Positions 42,080-50,452 of a stretch of 64,000 nt of DNA are shown piece by piece (position 1 is the stretch's first letter; the number at the start of each line of letters is the position of its first letter). The position numbers and the translations under genes were made by a program. The notes below the pieces were generated by a model that was not told where the DNA came from, searched no databases, and saw nothing but the letters and a program-made list of their open reading frames with translations. This DNA comes from Oceanospirillum sp047518265 (GTDB taxonomy: Bacteria; Pseudomonadota; Gammaproteobacteria; Pseudomonadales; Halomonadaceae), in NCBI GenBank assembly GCA_047518265.1, contig JAKZRG010000031.1:62001-126000 (forward strand). Reading direction: 5' to 3'.

Positions 42080-44479
42080 ATGGCACTTGATCCAGAGATT
42101 ATAAAACAGTTATTCACCACCTTCTCTGGCGAGTTGACGAGTAAATGTCAGTCGATTAGCGATGGTTTATTGCAGTTGGAGCAGGCCAATGAGGATGTTG
42201 ATGCTACTGTTGTTCTCGATACGATCTTACGTGATGCACACAATATTAAAGGAGCTGCTCACGGTTTGGCATTGGTGGATATTGGTGATCTGGCCCATCA
42301 TTTGGAATCACTGTTCAAAGCGATTGCGCATGGGGATCATGCCGCTGATTCGACTGTTATAGATCTTGGTCTGGAGACTATTGATCGTTTACCCGAAGCG
42401 TTGGAAGATAGTATTGCTGAATGTCCTCTACGTTTTAATAAAGAGGATTTGGTGCAGCGCTTGATTATTTCCTCTGCGAAAATGAGGGGGGCTCCTGAAG
42501 AAACCCGGCTTCAATCGCCAGAGGTTTCGGGACAAAAAATTCAGTCTGAGGGTATAGAAAAACTGGAATCTGAGCAGGATAGATGTGCAAAGGAGGCCGA
42601 ACCTGTGGACATATTAGAGCCTGAAGTTAAGAGGGTTCAAGTTGCACAGGCGGTTGATTCTACGATAAAGGAGGCCGTAGATCATTATGAATCAAGAGAT
42701 ACGATTCTTGGCCAGAATATTCATATTGGGCGTGAAAAACTGGATGATCTAGGAGCCTTGGTTGAGGAACTGATGGTCGCCAAGCTAGAGGTGGAGGAGC
42801 ACTCTCACAGCATGCGATGCCTAGAGCAGCATCTAAGGAGGCTTTTGGTAGAACCTAAGCCATTAGGGGGATTTGAATCGATAGAGCGTCAGCCCTATGG
42901 TGCAGGAGAAGGGGTTGATCATTTAGTGAGAACCCTGGAGCAGAAAATGCATCGCAGTGCGACCCATCTGGATTTACTCTGTGGTAGCTTGCAATCCCAT
43001 GTGAGGATGATGCGTTTGGTACCTGCAGGCCAGTTATTGAAAAGTATGGCGCGTAGTGTGCGAGATATTGCTCAGGAGTTAGGTAAGCAGGTCAGCTTTG
43101 AACTGCAGGGGGAGTTGATTGAAATCGATCGTAGCGTATTAGAAGCAATAAGGGATCCCTTGATTCATTTGCTACGTAATGCGATTGACCATGGTATTGA
43201 ATTGCCACAACAACGTCGTGCTGCCAATAAGCCTGAAATGGGGCAGATCACTCTTGCTGTCAGTAATGAGGGCAGTCAGATTATTATGCGAGTCATGGAT
43301 GATGGGGCCGGTATCAGACTAGAAAAAGTTCGTGAGGCTGCTTTGAAGAAGCGCTTGGTATCGTACGCTGAACTGGAGAGGATGGGGGATAATGCAATAC
43401 TGAATCTGATTTTCAGACCAGGATTTTCCAGCAAAGAAATTGTTACTAATTTTTCTGGACGTGGTGTCGGACTGGATGTTGTCCAGAGTAATTTACGTAA
43501 TCTGAAGGGCCTGGTTGAGGTGAATACAACACCGGGTTTAGGTACGACTTTCTCTTTGCATATGCCGCTGACTTTGGCCTCGGATCAAGGGTTGTTTGTC
43601 CTAGCGGGGGGCGTTAACTACGTGCTTCCTTCCTCTTCAATTGACCGGGTTTTAGAGCTATCTAGAGATAAGATTTTCAGGGTAGAGGGCCGTCAGGTCA
43701 TCATTCTTGATGGGCAAGCGGTTCCCTTGCAGATGCTAGCAGATATACTAGCGTTACCCTGTCGGCAATGCTCACAGGATAGCCCCTTATCTATCGTAGT
43801 TGTGACAAAGGGTTGGGATAAGGTGGCCTTTCTGGTCGAGGAAATACAGGGTGAGCGGGAAATTGTGATTAAGCGTTTACACTATCCTTTAAAAACGGTG
43901 CCCAATGTTATTGGTGCGACCTTAACCGGTAGCGGTGAAGTGGTTGTGGTTCTCAATCCTGCTGATCTAGTAGAGCAGACCTTGCGCAATGATTATCGAT
44001 CCCGCTCATCAATCAGTCTATCAGTAGAATCGTCACCAGTTCCCCGGATTTTAGTAGCAGATGATTCACTCACTACTCGCACTTTGATAAAGAGCATCCT
44101 CGTCACGGTTGGTTACGAGGTAACCTTAGCTGTTGATGGTCAGGATGCCTGGCAACAGTTGCAAAATACATCCTTCGATTTACTCGTAAGTGATGTTCAA
44201 ATGCCGGAAATGGATGGTTTCGCTTTGACCGAAAAGGTTAAGCAGAGTGATGTTTATCAGCATCTACCGGTTATCTTGGTAACGACATTGGCTGGAGAAC
44301 AAGATCATCAGCGCGGTATCGAAGTCGGAGCTGATGCCTATATTGTCAAGGGAGCCTTTGAAACTAAGGCGTTATTGGATGTTGTTCAACAATTTGTTGC
44401 AACAACGCTGAGTGGTGGAATACCGGTCGAATTTGGCGCGGCTGAGAGCCATTTAAAAGGGGAACTTGACAATGATTAG
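42080..44479 (+). CDS. Hybrid CheA-type histidine kinase with C-terminal receiver (WspE-like)
   Basis: 799 residues. The P1/HPt domain has His54 (DAHNIKGAAHG). A linker runs about 140-220 and P3 dimerisation about 225-340. The P4 ATPase (about 340-510) has LIHLLRNAIDHGIE, DDGAGI and GRGVGLDVV, and the P5 CheW-like domain is at about 515-640. A receiver (about 655-775) has Asp705 (LLVSDVQMPEMDG). No P2 CheY-binding domain is evident. The attached receiver may act as a phosphate sink or competitor, as in WspE and FrzE. The probable output partners are the HD-GYP regulator and CheB. It overlaps cheB by 8 nt. Confidence 0.95.
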   Translation: MALDPEIIKQLFTTFSGELTSKCQSISDGLLQLEQANEDVDATVVLDTILRDAHNIKGAAHGLALVDIGDLAHHLESLFKAIAHGDHAADSTVIDLGLETIDRLPEALEDSIAECPLRFNKEDLVQRLIISSAKMRGAPEETRLQSPEVSGQKIQSEGIEKLESEQDRCAKEAEPVDILEPEVKRVQVAQAVDSTIKEAVDHYESRDTILGQNIHIGREKLDDLGALVEELMVAKLEVEEHSHSMRCLEQHLRRLLVEPKPLGGFESIERQPYGAGEGVDHLVRTLEQKMHRSATHLDLLCGSLQSHVRMMRLVPAGQLLKSMARSVRDIAQELGKQVSFELQGELIEIDRSVLEAIRDPLIHLLRNAIDHGIELPQQRRAANKPEMGQITLAVSNEGSQIIMRVMDDGAGIRLEKVREAALKKRLVSYAELERMGDNAILNLIFRPGFSSKEIVTNFSGRGVGLDVVQSNLRNLKGLVEVNTTPGLGTTFSLHMPLTLASDQGLFVLAGGVNYVLPSSSIDRVLELSRDKIFRVEGRQVIILDGQAVPLQMLADILALPCRQCSQDSPLSIVVVTKGWDKVAFLVEEIQGEREIVIKRLHYPLKTVPNVIGATLTGSGEVVVVLNPADLVEQTLRNDYRSRSSISLSVESSPVPRILVADDSLTTRTLIKSILVTVGYEVTLAVDGQDAWQQLQNTSFDLLVSDVQMPEMDGFALTEKVKQSDVYQHLPVILVTTLAGEQDHQRGIEVGADAYIVKGAFETKALLDVVQQFVATTLSGGIPVEFGAAESHLKGELDND

Positions 44480-45524
44480 AATCTTGATTGTGGATGATTC
44501 TCCAACTGTTGTTCGGTTGCTGCAGCATATTTTTGAGCAGGAGCCAGACATGAAAGTGGTTGGCACTGCCTGTAATGGTTTGGATGGGGTGCAGAAGACG
44601 CTGGCGCTTAGACCTGATCTGGTGACTATGGATATTCGTATGCCAGTATTAAATGGTTTTGAAGCTACGAAGGAAATTATGGCGATAGCCCCCACCCCTA
44701 TCGTCGTGATCAGTGCCAGTATTGAAGATGAAGATTTACGTATTTTCTTCCATGCTATTGAAGCTGGGGCACTGACCGTCATTGAGAAGCCGAAGGGACT
44801 GAACCTGTTTGCATTTGAGGATATTCATAGTGAGCTGGTGAGTACCCTTCGTATCATGGCTGAAGTAAAAGTTGTGACCCATCGAAAGAGGATGCCAAAA
44901 AAATTCCTCGAGCCAGATGTACCAAAAAAACTGATCGGTGAATCTAGTCTGGCTCATTATCGTTTGGTCGCTATCGGAGGCTCTACCGGTGCACCGGCAG
45001 CATTAAAGATGATTTTACAGGGATTGCCTGCTGATTTCCCTGTGCCTATTGTGATTGTTCAGCATATGGTTGAGGGATTCATCGGTGGAATGGCAACTTG
45101 GCTGAATACTCATACGGCCATTAACGTTAAGATGGCAGCATCTGATGAAATATTGCTCCCTGGTGTAGCTTACTGCGCGCCCGATCACTATCACTTAGAA
45201 GTACAATGTAGGTCTGGAGAGCTCCAGGCCTATTTTAGCCTTGCTGATAAGGTTGAAGGCTTTCGCCCCTCTGCTAGCATATTGTTTGATTCTATCGCTC
45301 GGGCGTTGCCCTGTAGTGCGGTGGGATTGGTACTGACGGGTATGGGGTCTGATGGTGCAGAGGGGCTGCAGGCTATGAAGACTGCTCGCTGCCATACTTT
45401 AGTACAAGATCAATCCAGTGCAGTGGTTTACGGTATGCCTGGTAGCGCCCTAGCAATAGGGGCGGTTGACCAAGTGGTTGTCCTAGATGAACTGGCAGAC
45501 TATCTTTGTTCCTTAGTTTTCTAG
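44472..45524 (+). CDS. CheB-type chemoreceptor glutamate methylesterase (WspF-like)
   Basis: 350 residues from ATG 44472, which overlaps the CheA stop (ATGATTAG); TTG 44466 is less likely. The receiver domain has Asp8-Asp9 and phospho-acceptor Asp54 (TMDIRMPVLNG). The methylesterase domain (about 160-345) has the catalytic Ser171 (GGSTGAP), His in IVIVQHM and Asp in GMGSDGAEG. It removes methyl groups added by the CheR protein and so gives adaptation. It is the last gene of the operon and converges with the globin-coupled chemoreceptor gene 30 nt away. Confidence 0.95.
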   Translation: MIRILIVDDSPTVVRLLQHIFEQEPDMKVVGTACNGLDGVQKTLALRPDLVTMDIRMPVLNGFEATKEIMAIAPTPIVVISASIEDEDLRIFFHAIEAGALTVIEKPKGLNLFAFEDIHSELVSTLRIMAEVKVVTHRKRMPKKFLEPDVPKKLIGESSLAHYRLVAIGGSTGAPAALKMILQGLPADFPVPIVIVQHMVEGFIGGMATWLNTHTAINVKMAASDEILLPGVAYCAPDHYHLEVQCRSGELQAYFSLADKVEGFRPSASILFDSIARALPCSAVGLVLTGMGSDGAEGLQAMKTARCHTLVQDQSSAVVYGMPGSALAIGAVDQVVVLDELADYLCSLVF

Positions 45525-45554
45525 CCTTCTCTTGCCGCTATTATCTTGATGTTT

Positions 45555-46949
45555 TTACAGCTTATACAGGGCGATGCTCTCTTGCATACGTGAGGCTAGA
45601 GCGCTCAAATCGGCGTTAGCCTCTTGCAGCTGTGCACTAGAGGCACTGAATTGCTGGGTGGCTTGACGGATATCATTCATACCAATGTTTACTTGGTCAA
45701 TACCGACAGCTTCTTGACGTACGGCTGCGACAATTTGCTGGCTGCTGAGGGAGGCTTCCTGAATCACCTCTGCTAGCCCTTGCATAGCCTCGCCTGCGCG
45801 TTCGACAATTTTGACACCGGCATCGACCCCTTTGCTGCCTTCTTCAGTGGTTATGACTGCTCGATCAGTGGCGTGACGGATATCCTGGAGAATACCTTTC
45901 ACCTGACTAGTGGAATGTTGAGACTGCTCTGCCAGTTCTCGTACCTCCGCTGCGACTACAGCAAATCCCTTACCAGCATCTCCTGCCTTAGCGGCTTCGA
46001 TAGAGGCATTCAGTGCCAGCATTTTGGATTGCTGAGCCAATCCATTGACCGCTTCTGTTATTTCACCGATCTGCTGCGACTGTTCACTTAAATCGCGGAT
46101 GGTTCTTGCGATGTCCGTAACGTGGCTACGAATTGACTCCATGCCCTCGATAGCTTCCTGAACAGCTTGTATGCCAGATTCACTTTCTTGTTCGGAACGT
46201 TTGGCTGTCTGCCCCATAATTTGTACCTTATCTAGGGTCTGTTGGGCCGTGGCCTTGATCTCGTCGAGCGATGACATCATCTCGTTCACCGAGGCTGCTT
46301 GTTCGGTGGCTGCCGCCGCCTGTTGCGCCGTGGCGGAAGCGGACGTGGTAATAGACGACTGTAAATCACGGCTCGCATTAGCGACTTGCTGTGTCAGTTT
46401 CGTGTTATTTTCCATGGTGATACTCATATCCGTCATGAGGCCATAGATATAAGTCTGCATGGCCAGTTGAGAATCCAAGGAAATAATTTTGTTAAGGGCG
46501 TATAGCGCTTGATAACGCTTAAACGGGCGGAAGCGGTATTTACGTGTAATCAATCGACCAATAATCTCGAAATAGATGCAATAACTGCCAATATACCAGT
46601 TGGGTGTCAAGCCTATTTTATTGTGCACGACTCCGATTCGTAATCTGCGTTCAAAGTAGTCCTCACCGTATTCACCACTGAATAGCTCTATTAGATAGCG
46701 TTTCTGCGCGATTTTTAATCGGTCAATGGATGAGTCCGCTTTTTGAATCACATCAAGTAACTGGGGAAGGCCTTCTATATTTTGATAAAAAGCATCGACG
46801 ATATCATCAGCGTGTTTTTTAATCATTGGCTGCAATTGGCTTAGGATTAAGGCATCTTTATCGCTGAACGAACAGAAGATTTTCTGCCTGATGCGTTGTG
46901 CTTCATCGATATGCATTTCGTCTGTCAGGCTGTTGTTGAAGAGATCCAT
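45555..46949 (-). CDS. Soluble globin-coupled chemoreceptor (HemAT-like methyl-accepting protein)
   Basis: 464 residues with no membrane segment. The N-terminal globin-coupled sensor domain (about 15-175) has the proximal heme-ligand candidate His109 in RIGVVHNKIGLTPNWYIGSY, which is diagnostic of the protoglobin family. The C-terminal MCP signalling domain (about 190-464) has the hairpin tip EITEAVNGLAQQSKMLALNASIEAAKAG, cited as QSKMLALNASIEAAKAGDAG, and heptad helices. The signalling tip is well conserved, so it should bind CheW and CheA. Oxygen binding to heme is the likely input, as in HemAT. It converges on the Wsp-like operon with no other receptor in it, so it is the best candidate input. 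Confidence 0.93.
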   Translation of the reverse strand: MDLFNNSLTDEMHIDEAQRIRQKIFCSFSDKDALILSQLQPMIKKHADDIVDAFYQNIEGLPQLLDVIQKADSSIDRLKIAQKRYLIELFSGEYGEDYFERRLRIGVVHNKIGLTPNWYIGSYCIYFEIIGRLITRKYRFRPFKRYQALYALNKIISLDSQLAMQTYIYGLMTDMSITMENNTKLTQQVANASRDLQSSITTSASATAQQAAAATEQAASVNEMMSSLDEIKATAQQTLDKVQIMGQTAKRSEQESESGIQAVQEAIEGMESIRSHVTDIARTIRDLSEQSQQIGEITEAVNGLAQQSKMLALNASIEAAKAGDAGKGFAVVAAEVRELAEQSQHSTSQVKGILQDIRHATDRAVITTEEGSKGVDAGVKIVERAGEAMQGLAEVIQEASLSSQQIVAAVRQEAVGIDQVNIGMNDIRQATQQFSASSAQLQEANADLSALASRMQESIALYKL

Positions 46950-47480
46950 TATTGAGTCCTTTTAGGTTGTGTCTTAGCCTGGGGTCTGTCACTGACCCTG
47001 CAGCTGGGTAAACGATCCATATCCATAAGAACTCCCTTTACTACAAGTCTGTTTGATTATAATAGACCCATATCGGTTGATTGTTCACAGCCTAAATTAC
47101 CTGATATGTTCTTGAATATGCGTGACTAACCCTGACCAGATTGTTAAGAGCTCCTTAGAGTCATAATCCCCCCAATTGCCATTCAACTGGAGAATGAGCT
47201 GTGTTCAGCTTTTATCGGGTAAAGAGGATTTTGAAAGCCATCTTTACTAACTGTAGCAGGCTTTTACTCGATTGCAGCGTTGATGATGGGGTTACTTAGT
47301 TCCGAAAATCGAGAGAAAGAATGACTCATTGTCACTCGGACGAATTTTGACCTACTCTTACACTTAAAGGGTTGCTGAAGGTGTATTTATGGGGCCTTAG
47401 GAGCTTATAGCGTCATTATTGAGCCGTACTATATAGGTCCTGCAACGGTGGTTGAAATCAGAGATAGACACGAGGTTTTG
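46950..47480. other. Long intergenic region between receptor gene and REC-HDOD operon
   Basis: 531 nt without a supportable gene. It carries the divergent promoters. ATTATAAT at 47056-47063 can be read as a -10 element on either strand. The 14-nt motif shared with the chemosensory operon is at 47247-47260. Confidence 0.4.
47247..47260 (+). promoter_or_regulatory. Shared 14-nt motif CTAACTGTAGCAGG (copy 2)
   Basis: Exact match to 37926-37939, about 220 nt upstream of the REC-HDOD gene, again followed by TTTTACT. Predicted common regulatory site. Confidence 0.45.
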
Positions 47481-48698
47481 ATGATGAAAAAACAGATCCT
47501 GTTTGTTGATGATGAGGAAAACCTGTTAAATGGGATAAGGCGATTGCTACGCAGCAAAAGGGACGAATGGGAATTTCACTTTGCTAACAATGGCGTTGAG
47601 GCCGTGGAAATTGTTAAACGGCAAGCGATCAGTGTCATTGTCTCTGATATGCGTATGCCGGGTATGGACGGTGCCGATGTGTTAGAAAAAGTCAGTGAGC
47701 TGTCGCCAGCGACCATACGTTTTATCTTATCGGGACAATCGAGTGAAGAGTCTGTGATACGGGCTGCCCGTTATGCTCACCTATATCTACCTAAGCCTTG
47801 TGAGCCCAAATATTTGATGGAAGTACTTGAGAGAGCCTGTGCTCTGCACGATTTGATTGAAAACTCGGAAATACAGACCTTAACGACCCGGCTAGGGGCC
47901 CTGCCCAGTATCCCTGTGCTCTACGGTAAGTTACTGAAAGGCGTTGAGTCGGAGGGGGCGAGTATTCAGTCTGTGGGCAAAATTATTGCTGCCGACTCAG
48001 GCATGTGTTTGAAGATATTGAAGACGATTAATTCGGCTTTTTTTGCTATGCCTAAAGAGGTTAATACCGTAGAAGAAGCGGTATCCATACTCGGGGTAGA
48101 TATGGTGAGTAAGATGGTGTTGATGGGGGAAATATTTAATCAATTTGATAGTGATGTGCTTGAACGCTTTCACTTAGATGAGATATGGGATCATATCAAT
48201 CGGAGCTCAGTGATTGCTAAGCGCATTGCTGAAAATGAAAGGCTTACTCAGGACGATGTGAATGCTGCCAGTACAGGGAGTTTATTACAGGATGTGGGTA
48301 AGCTGGTTATGGCAAATAGGGCGCCTGAACTATATCAGCTCGCAATAGACAAGGAAATGACGGAGTGCGTTGAAATTGAGCAGGCTGAACAGATGGTATT
48401 TGGCAGCAGCTCTGCCGAGATTGGTGCCTACCTGTTAGGGTTATGGGGGTTACCTACCTTGGTTGTCAAAGGCGTGGCCTACCACACCAAACTTTGTATC
48501 GACAAGGCGAATGATGACGAAGCCCGCGTGGCTGCGGTGATACATGTGGCTGCTGCTTTGGATAGGGAAATCAATATGGGGGTGGGCTGTAATACAGGAA
48601 TCGAATTTGCAGCCCTGAAGACGATGGGTATCGAAGAAGGGAAAATTTTACAATGGCGTGCATTAGCGAAGGAGGTGTTCAGTGTCGACTCTAACTGA
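47481..48698 (+). CDS. Response regulator with HDOD output domain
   Basis: 405 residues from ATG 47481, with GAGG upstream; the frame opens at GTG 47448. The receiver (about 4-122) has Asp10-Asp11 and phospho-acceptor Asp56 (IVSDMRMPGMDG), with KPCEPKYL as the Lys motif. The HDOD domain (about 140-340) is recognised by LPSIPVLYGKLLKGVES, AADSGMCLKILKTINSAFF and VEEAVSILGVDMVSKMVL. HDOD domains lack catalytic HD residues and act by protein-protein contacts in signalling. It is the first gene of a four-gene receiver-rich cassette and overlaps the next gene by 17 nt, so translation is coupled. Confidence 0.93.
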   Translation: MMKKQILFVDDEENLLNGIRRLLRSKRDEWEFHFANNGVEAVEIVKRQAISVIVSDMRMPGMDGADVLEKVSELSPATIRFILSGQSSEESVIRAARYAHLYLPKPCEPKYLMEVLERACALHDLIENSEIQTLTTRLGALPSIPVLYGKLLKGVESEGASIQSVGKIIAADSGMCLKILKTINSAFFAMPKEVNTVEEAVSILGVDMVSKMVLMGEIFNQFDSDVLERFHLDEIWDHINRSSVIAKRIAENERLTQDDVNAASTGSLLQDVGKLVMANRAPELYQLAIDKEMTECVEIEQAEQMVFGSSSAEIGAYLLGLWGLPTLVVKGVAYHTKLCIDKANDDEARVAAVIHVAAALDREINMGVGCNTGIEFAALKTMGIEEGKILQWRALAKEVFSVDSN

Positions 48699-49845
48699 AA
48701 AAATTTTATTTGTTGACGATGATGAAAACATTCTTGTCTCGCTCAAACGCCAGCTAAGAAAGAAAGCCAATATTTTTACGGCATTAAATGGCAAAGAAGG
48801 ACTTGAATTGATTAAGTCGGAAGGGCCATTTGCTGTTGTGGTTTCTGATATGCGTATGCCGATGATGAATGGTGCGGCATTTTTAACCGAGGTTAAGGAA
48901 TTATCACCTAATAGCGTTCGTATTCTTCTGACAGGGCAGGCGGACTTGGAGTCTGCAATAGAAGCGGTTAACCGAGGTCAGATTTTCAGGTTTTTGACTA
49001 AGCCTTGTCCTCCAGCCGTTATGGCAGAGGCATTGGTTAGTGCAATCAATAATCACCGCTTGATCAATGCCGAGAAGGAACTGCTGGAAAAAACTTTATT
49101 TGGCACTGTTAAAGTATTGACTGAAATTCTGAGTATGACTAATCCTACGATATTTAGCCAAGGGGTGAGAGTTAAACAATATGTCACTTTTTTGATTAAT
49201 AAATTGGATTTGGCAGATAACTGGGATCTACAAATTGCAGCAATGTTATCCAGCCTAGGTTATATCAATATTTCAGAAAAGGTATTGGATAAACTATTGA
49301 CGGGTACACCTCTCTCTGTGGAAGAGGAAATTGCGCGAGCTGAGTCACAACAGATGATTATGGGACTTTTACGCAACATCCCTCGTTTTGATTCGGTGGC
49401 CAAAATGCTGGAAACAGAGGATTCTGATTTTCGTCTGAGAACAATGGTGAGACATTTAAATGAGGAGGATCGATGTCGGTTGGGACGTCATATCATTAAG
49501 TTGGCAAGATATGTTGATCAACAGGTAAATTCAGGTAAATCACTTGAGTCAGTGATTAAGCGATTGATTTCTAACCCGAGACCTTTTGATGCCACCGTTG
49601 TGAATGCGCTAGTGGGCTTGGCAGATGACAATAATGATAAGGTTATGTATCTCAAAGTTTCCCAATTGACTACAGGAATGGTATTGGATGAGGATATCTT
49701 AACGCCTAACGATATGGTGTTATTGTCAAAAGGACATGAAATTACGGAGCCATTATTGTTGAAACTGATTCACTTCAATGAAGGAAGTGGAGTGAAAGAG
49801 CCAATAAAGGTGTTAATTAATCTTCCCGAAGATGAGGTGGTTTGA
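48682..49845 (+). CDS. Response regulator with degenerate HD-GYP-like domain
   Basis: 387 residues from GTG 48682, inside the end of the REC-HDOD gene. The receiver (about 6-125) has Asp56 (VVSDMRMPMMNG) and KPCPP. The following domain (about 135-320) has the helical layout of HD-GYP proteins. At the place of HDIGK it reads LSSLGYINISEKVL, and no HHE or GYP signature is present, so metal binding and c-di-GMP hydrolysis are not expected. A small C-terminal module (about 322-385) has LTTGMVLDEDILTPND and LLSKGHEITEPLLLKL, as seen after HDOD/HD-GYP domains. It is probably a non-catalytic binding partner or regulator within the cassette. Confidence 0.8.
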   Translation: MSTLTEKILFVDDDENILVSLKRQLRKKANIFTALNGKEGLELIKSEGPFAVVVSDMRMPMMNGAAFLTEVKELSPNSVRILLTGQADLESAIEAVNRGQIFRFLTKPCPPAVMAEALVSAINNHRLINAEKELLEKTLFGTVKVLTEILSMTNPTIFSQGVRVKQYVTFLINKLDLADNWDLQIAAMLSSLGYINISEKVLDKLLTGTPLSVEEEIARAESQQMIMGLLRNIPRFDSVAKMLETEDSDFRLRTMVRHLNEEDRCRLGRHIIKLARYVDQQVNSGKSLESVIKRLISNPRPFDATVVNALVGLADDNNDKVMYLKVSQLTTGMVLDEDILTPNDMVLLSKGHEITEPLLLKLIHFNEGSGVKEPIKVLINLPEDEVV

Positions 49846-49881
49846 TACTGAGTCTTCTCGAAGATAAATGGATGATGCGCT

Positions 49882-50379
49882 ATGAAAAAAATTATGCTGC
49901 TGGATGATGAAGAAAATATTCTTTCAAGTGTTCGCAGGCTGTTAAGAAAGCGTAGTGATTGGCTAATGGACTGTTTTTCTGATCCAGAAGAGGCTCTGAA
50001 TAAGGCTAAGAAAAGTTCCTATGATGTATTCATCTCCGATTACCGTATGCCAAAAATGAATGGTTGTGCCTTTCTAAAGGAGACTATGATTTATCACCAT
50101 GACGCTATTAGAATTGTCTTAAGTGGTGATTCTGATATTGAGGCTGTAATCAATCTGATTAATGAAGCTCAGATATATCGATTTCTCTGCAAACCTGTTA
50201 ATCAATATGAGTTGGAAACGGCTATTGAACAGGGGTTACAGCAACAGTGGCTGGCTCAGGAAAATGCTCGTTTGGCCTGCATGGTTCGCCGTCAACAGGG
50301 GGACTTACAGGGCCAGCGAGAATTATTGGAAAGGCTATCAGAAAAATATCCAGAACTTACTGAATTAAAGAAAAAGTAA
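49882..50379 (+). CDS. Stand-alone response regulator receiver protein
   Basis: 165 residues. The receiver (about 2-120) has Asp8-Asp9, phospho-acceptor Asp53 (VFISDYRMPKMNG), a Ser in IVLSGDSD and Lys in LCKPVNQYEL. About 45 residues of predicted coiled coil follow (LQQQWLAQENARLACMVRRQ onward), without an output domain. The receiver resembles those of its two upstream neighbours, suggesting duplication within the cassette. It may be a phosphate shuttle or a protein that dimerises through its C-terminal helix. Confidence 0.88.
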   Translation: MKKIMLLDDEENILSSVRRLLRKRSDWLMDCFSDPEEALNKAKKSSYDVFISDYRMPKMNGCAFLKETMIYHHDAIRIVLSGDSDIEAVINLINEAQIYRFLCKPVNQYELETAIEQGLQQQWLAQENARLACMVRRQQGDLQGQRELLERLSEKYPELTELKKK

Positions 50380-50452
50380 GGTTAAAACCCCTTATGGCTG
50401 TAGCCATCTTTACGGTTGCAGATAAGGTTAACGAGATGATTGGGAGTCGATC

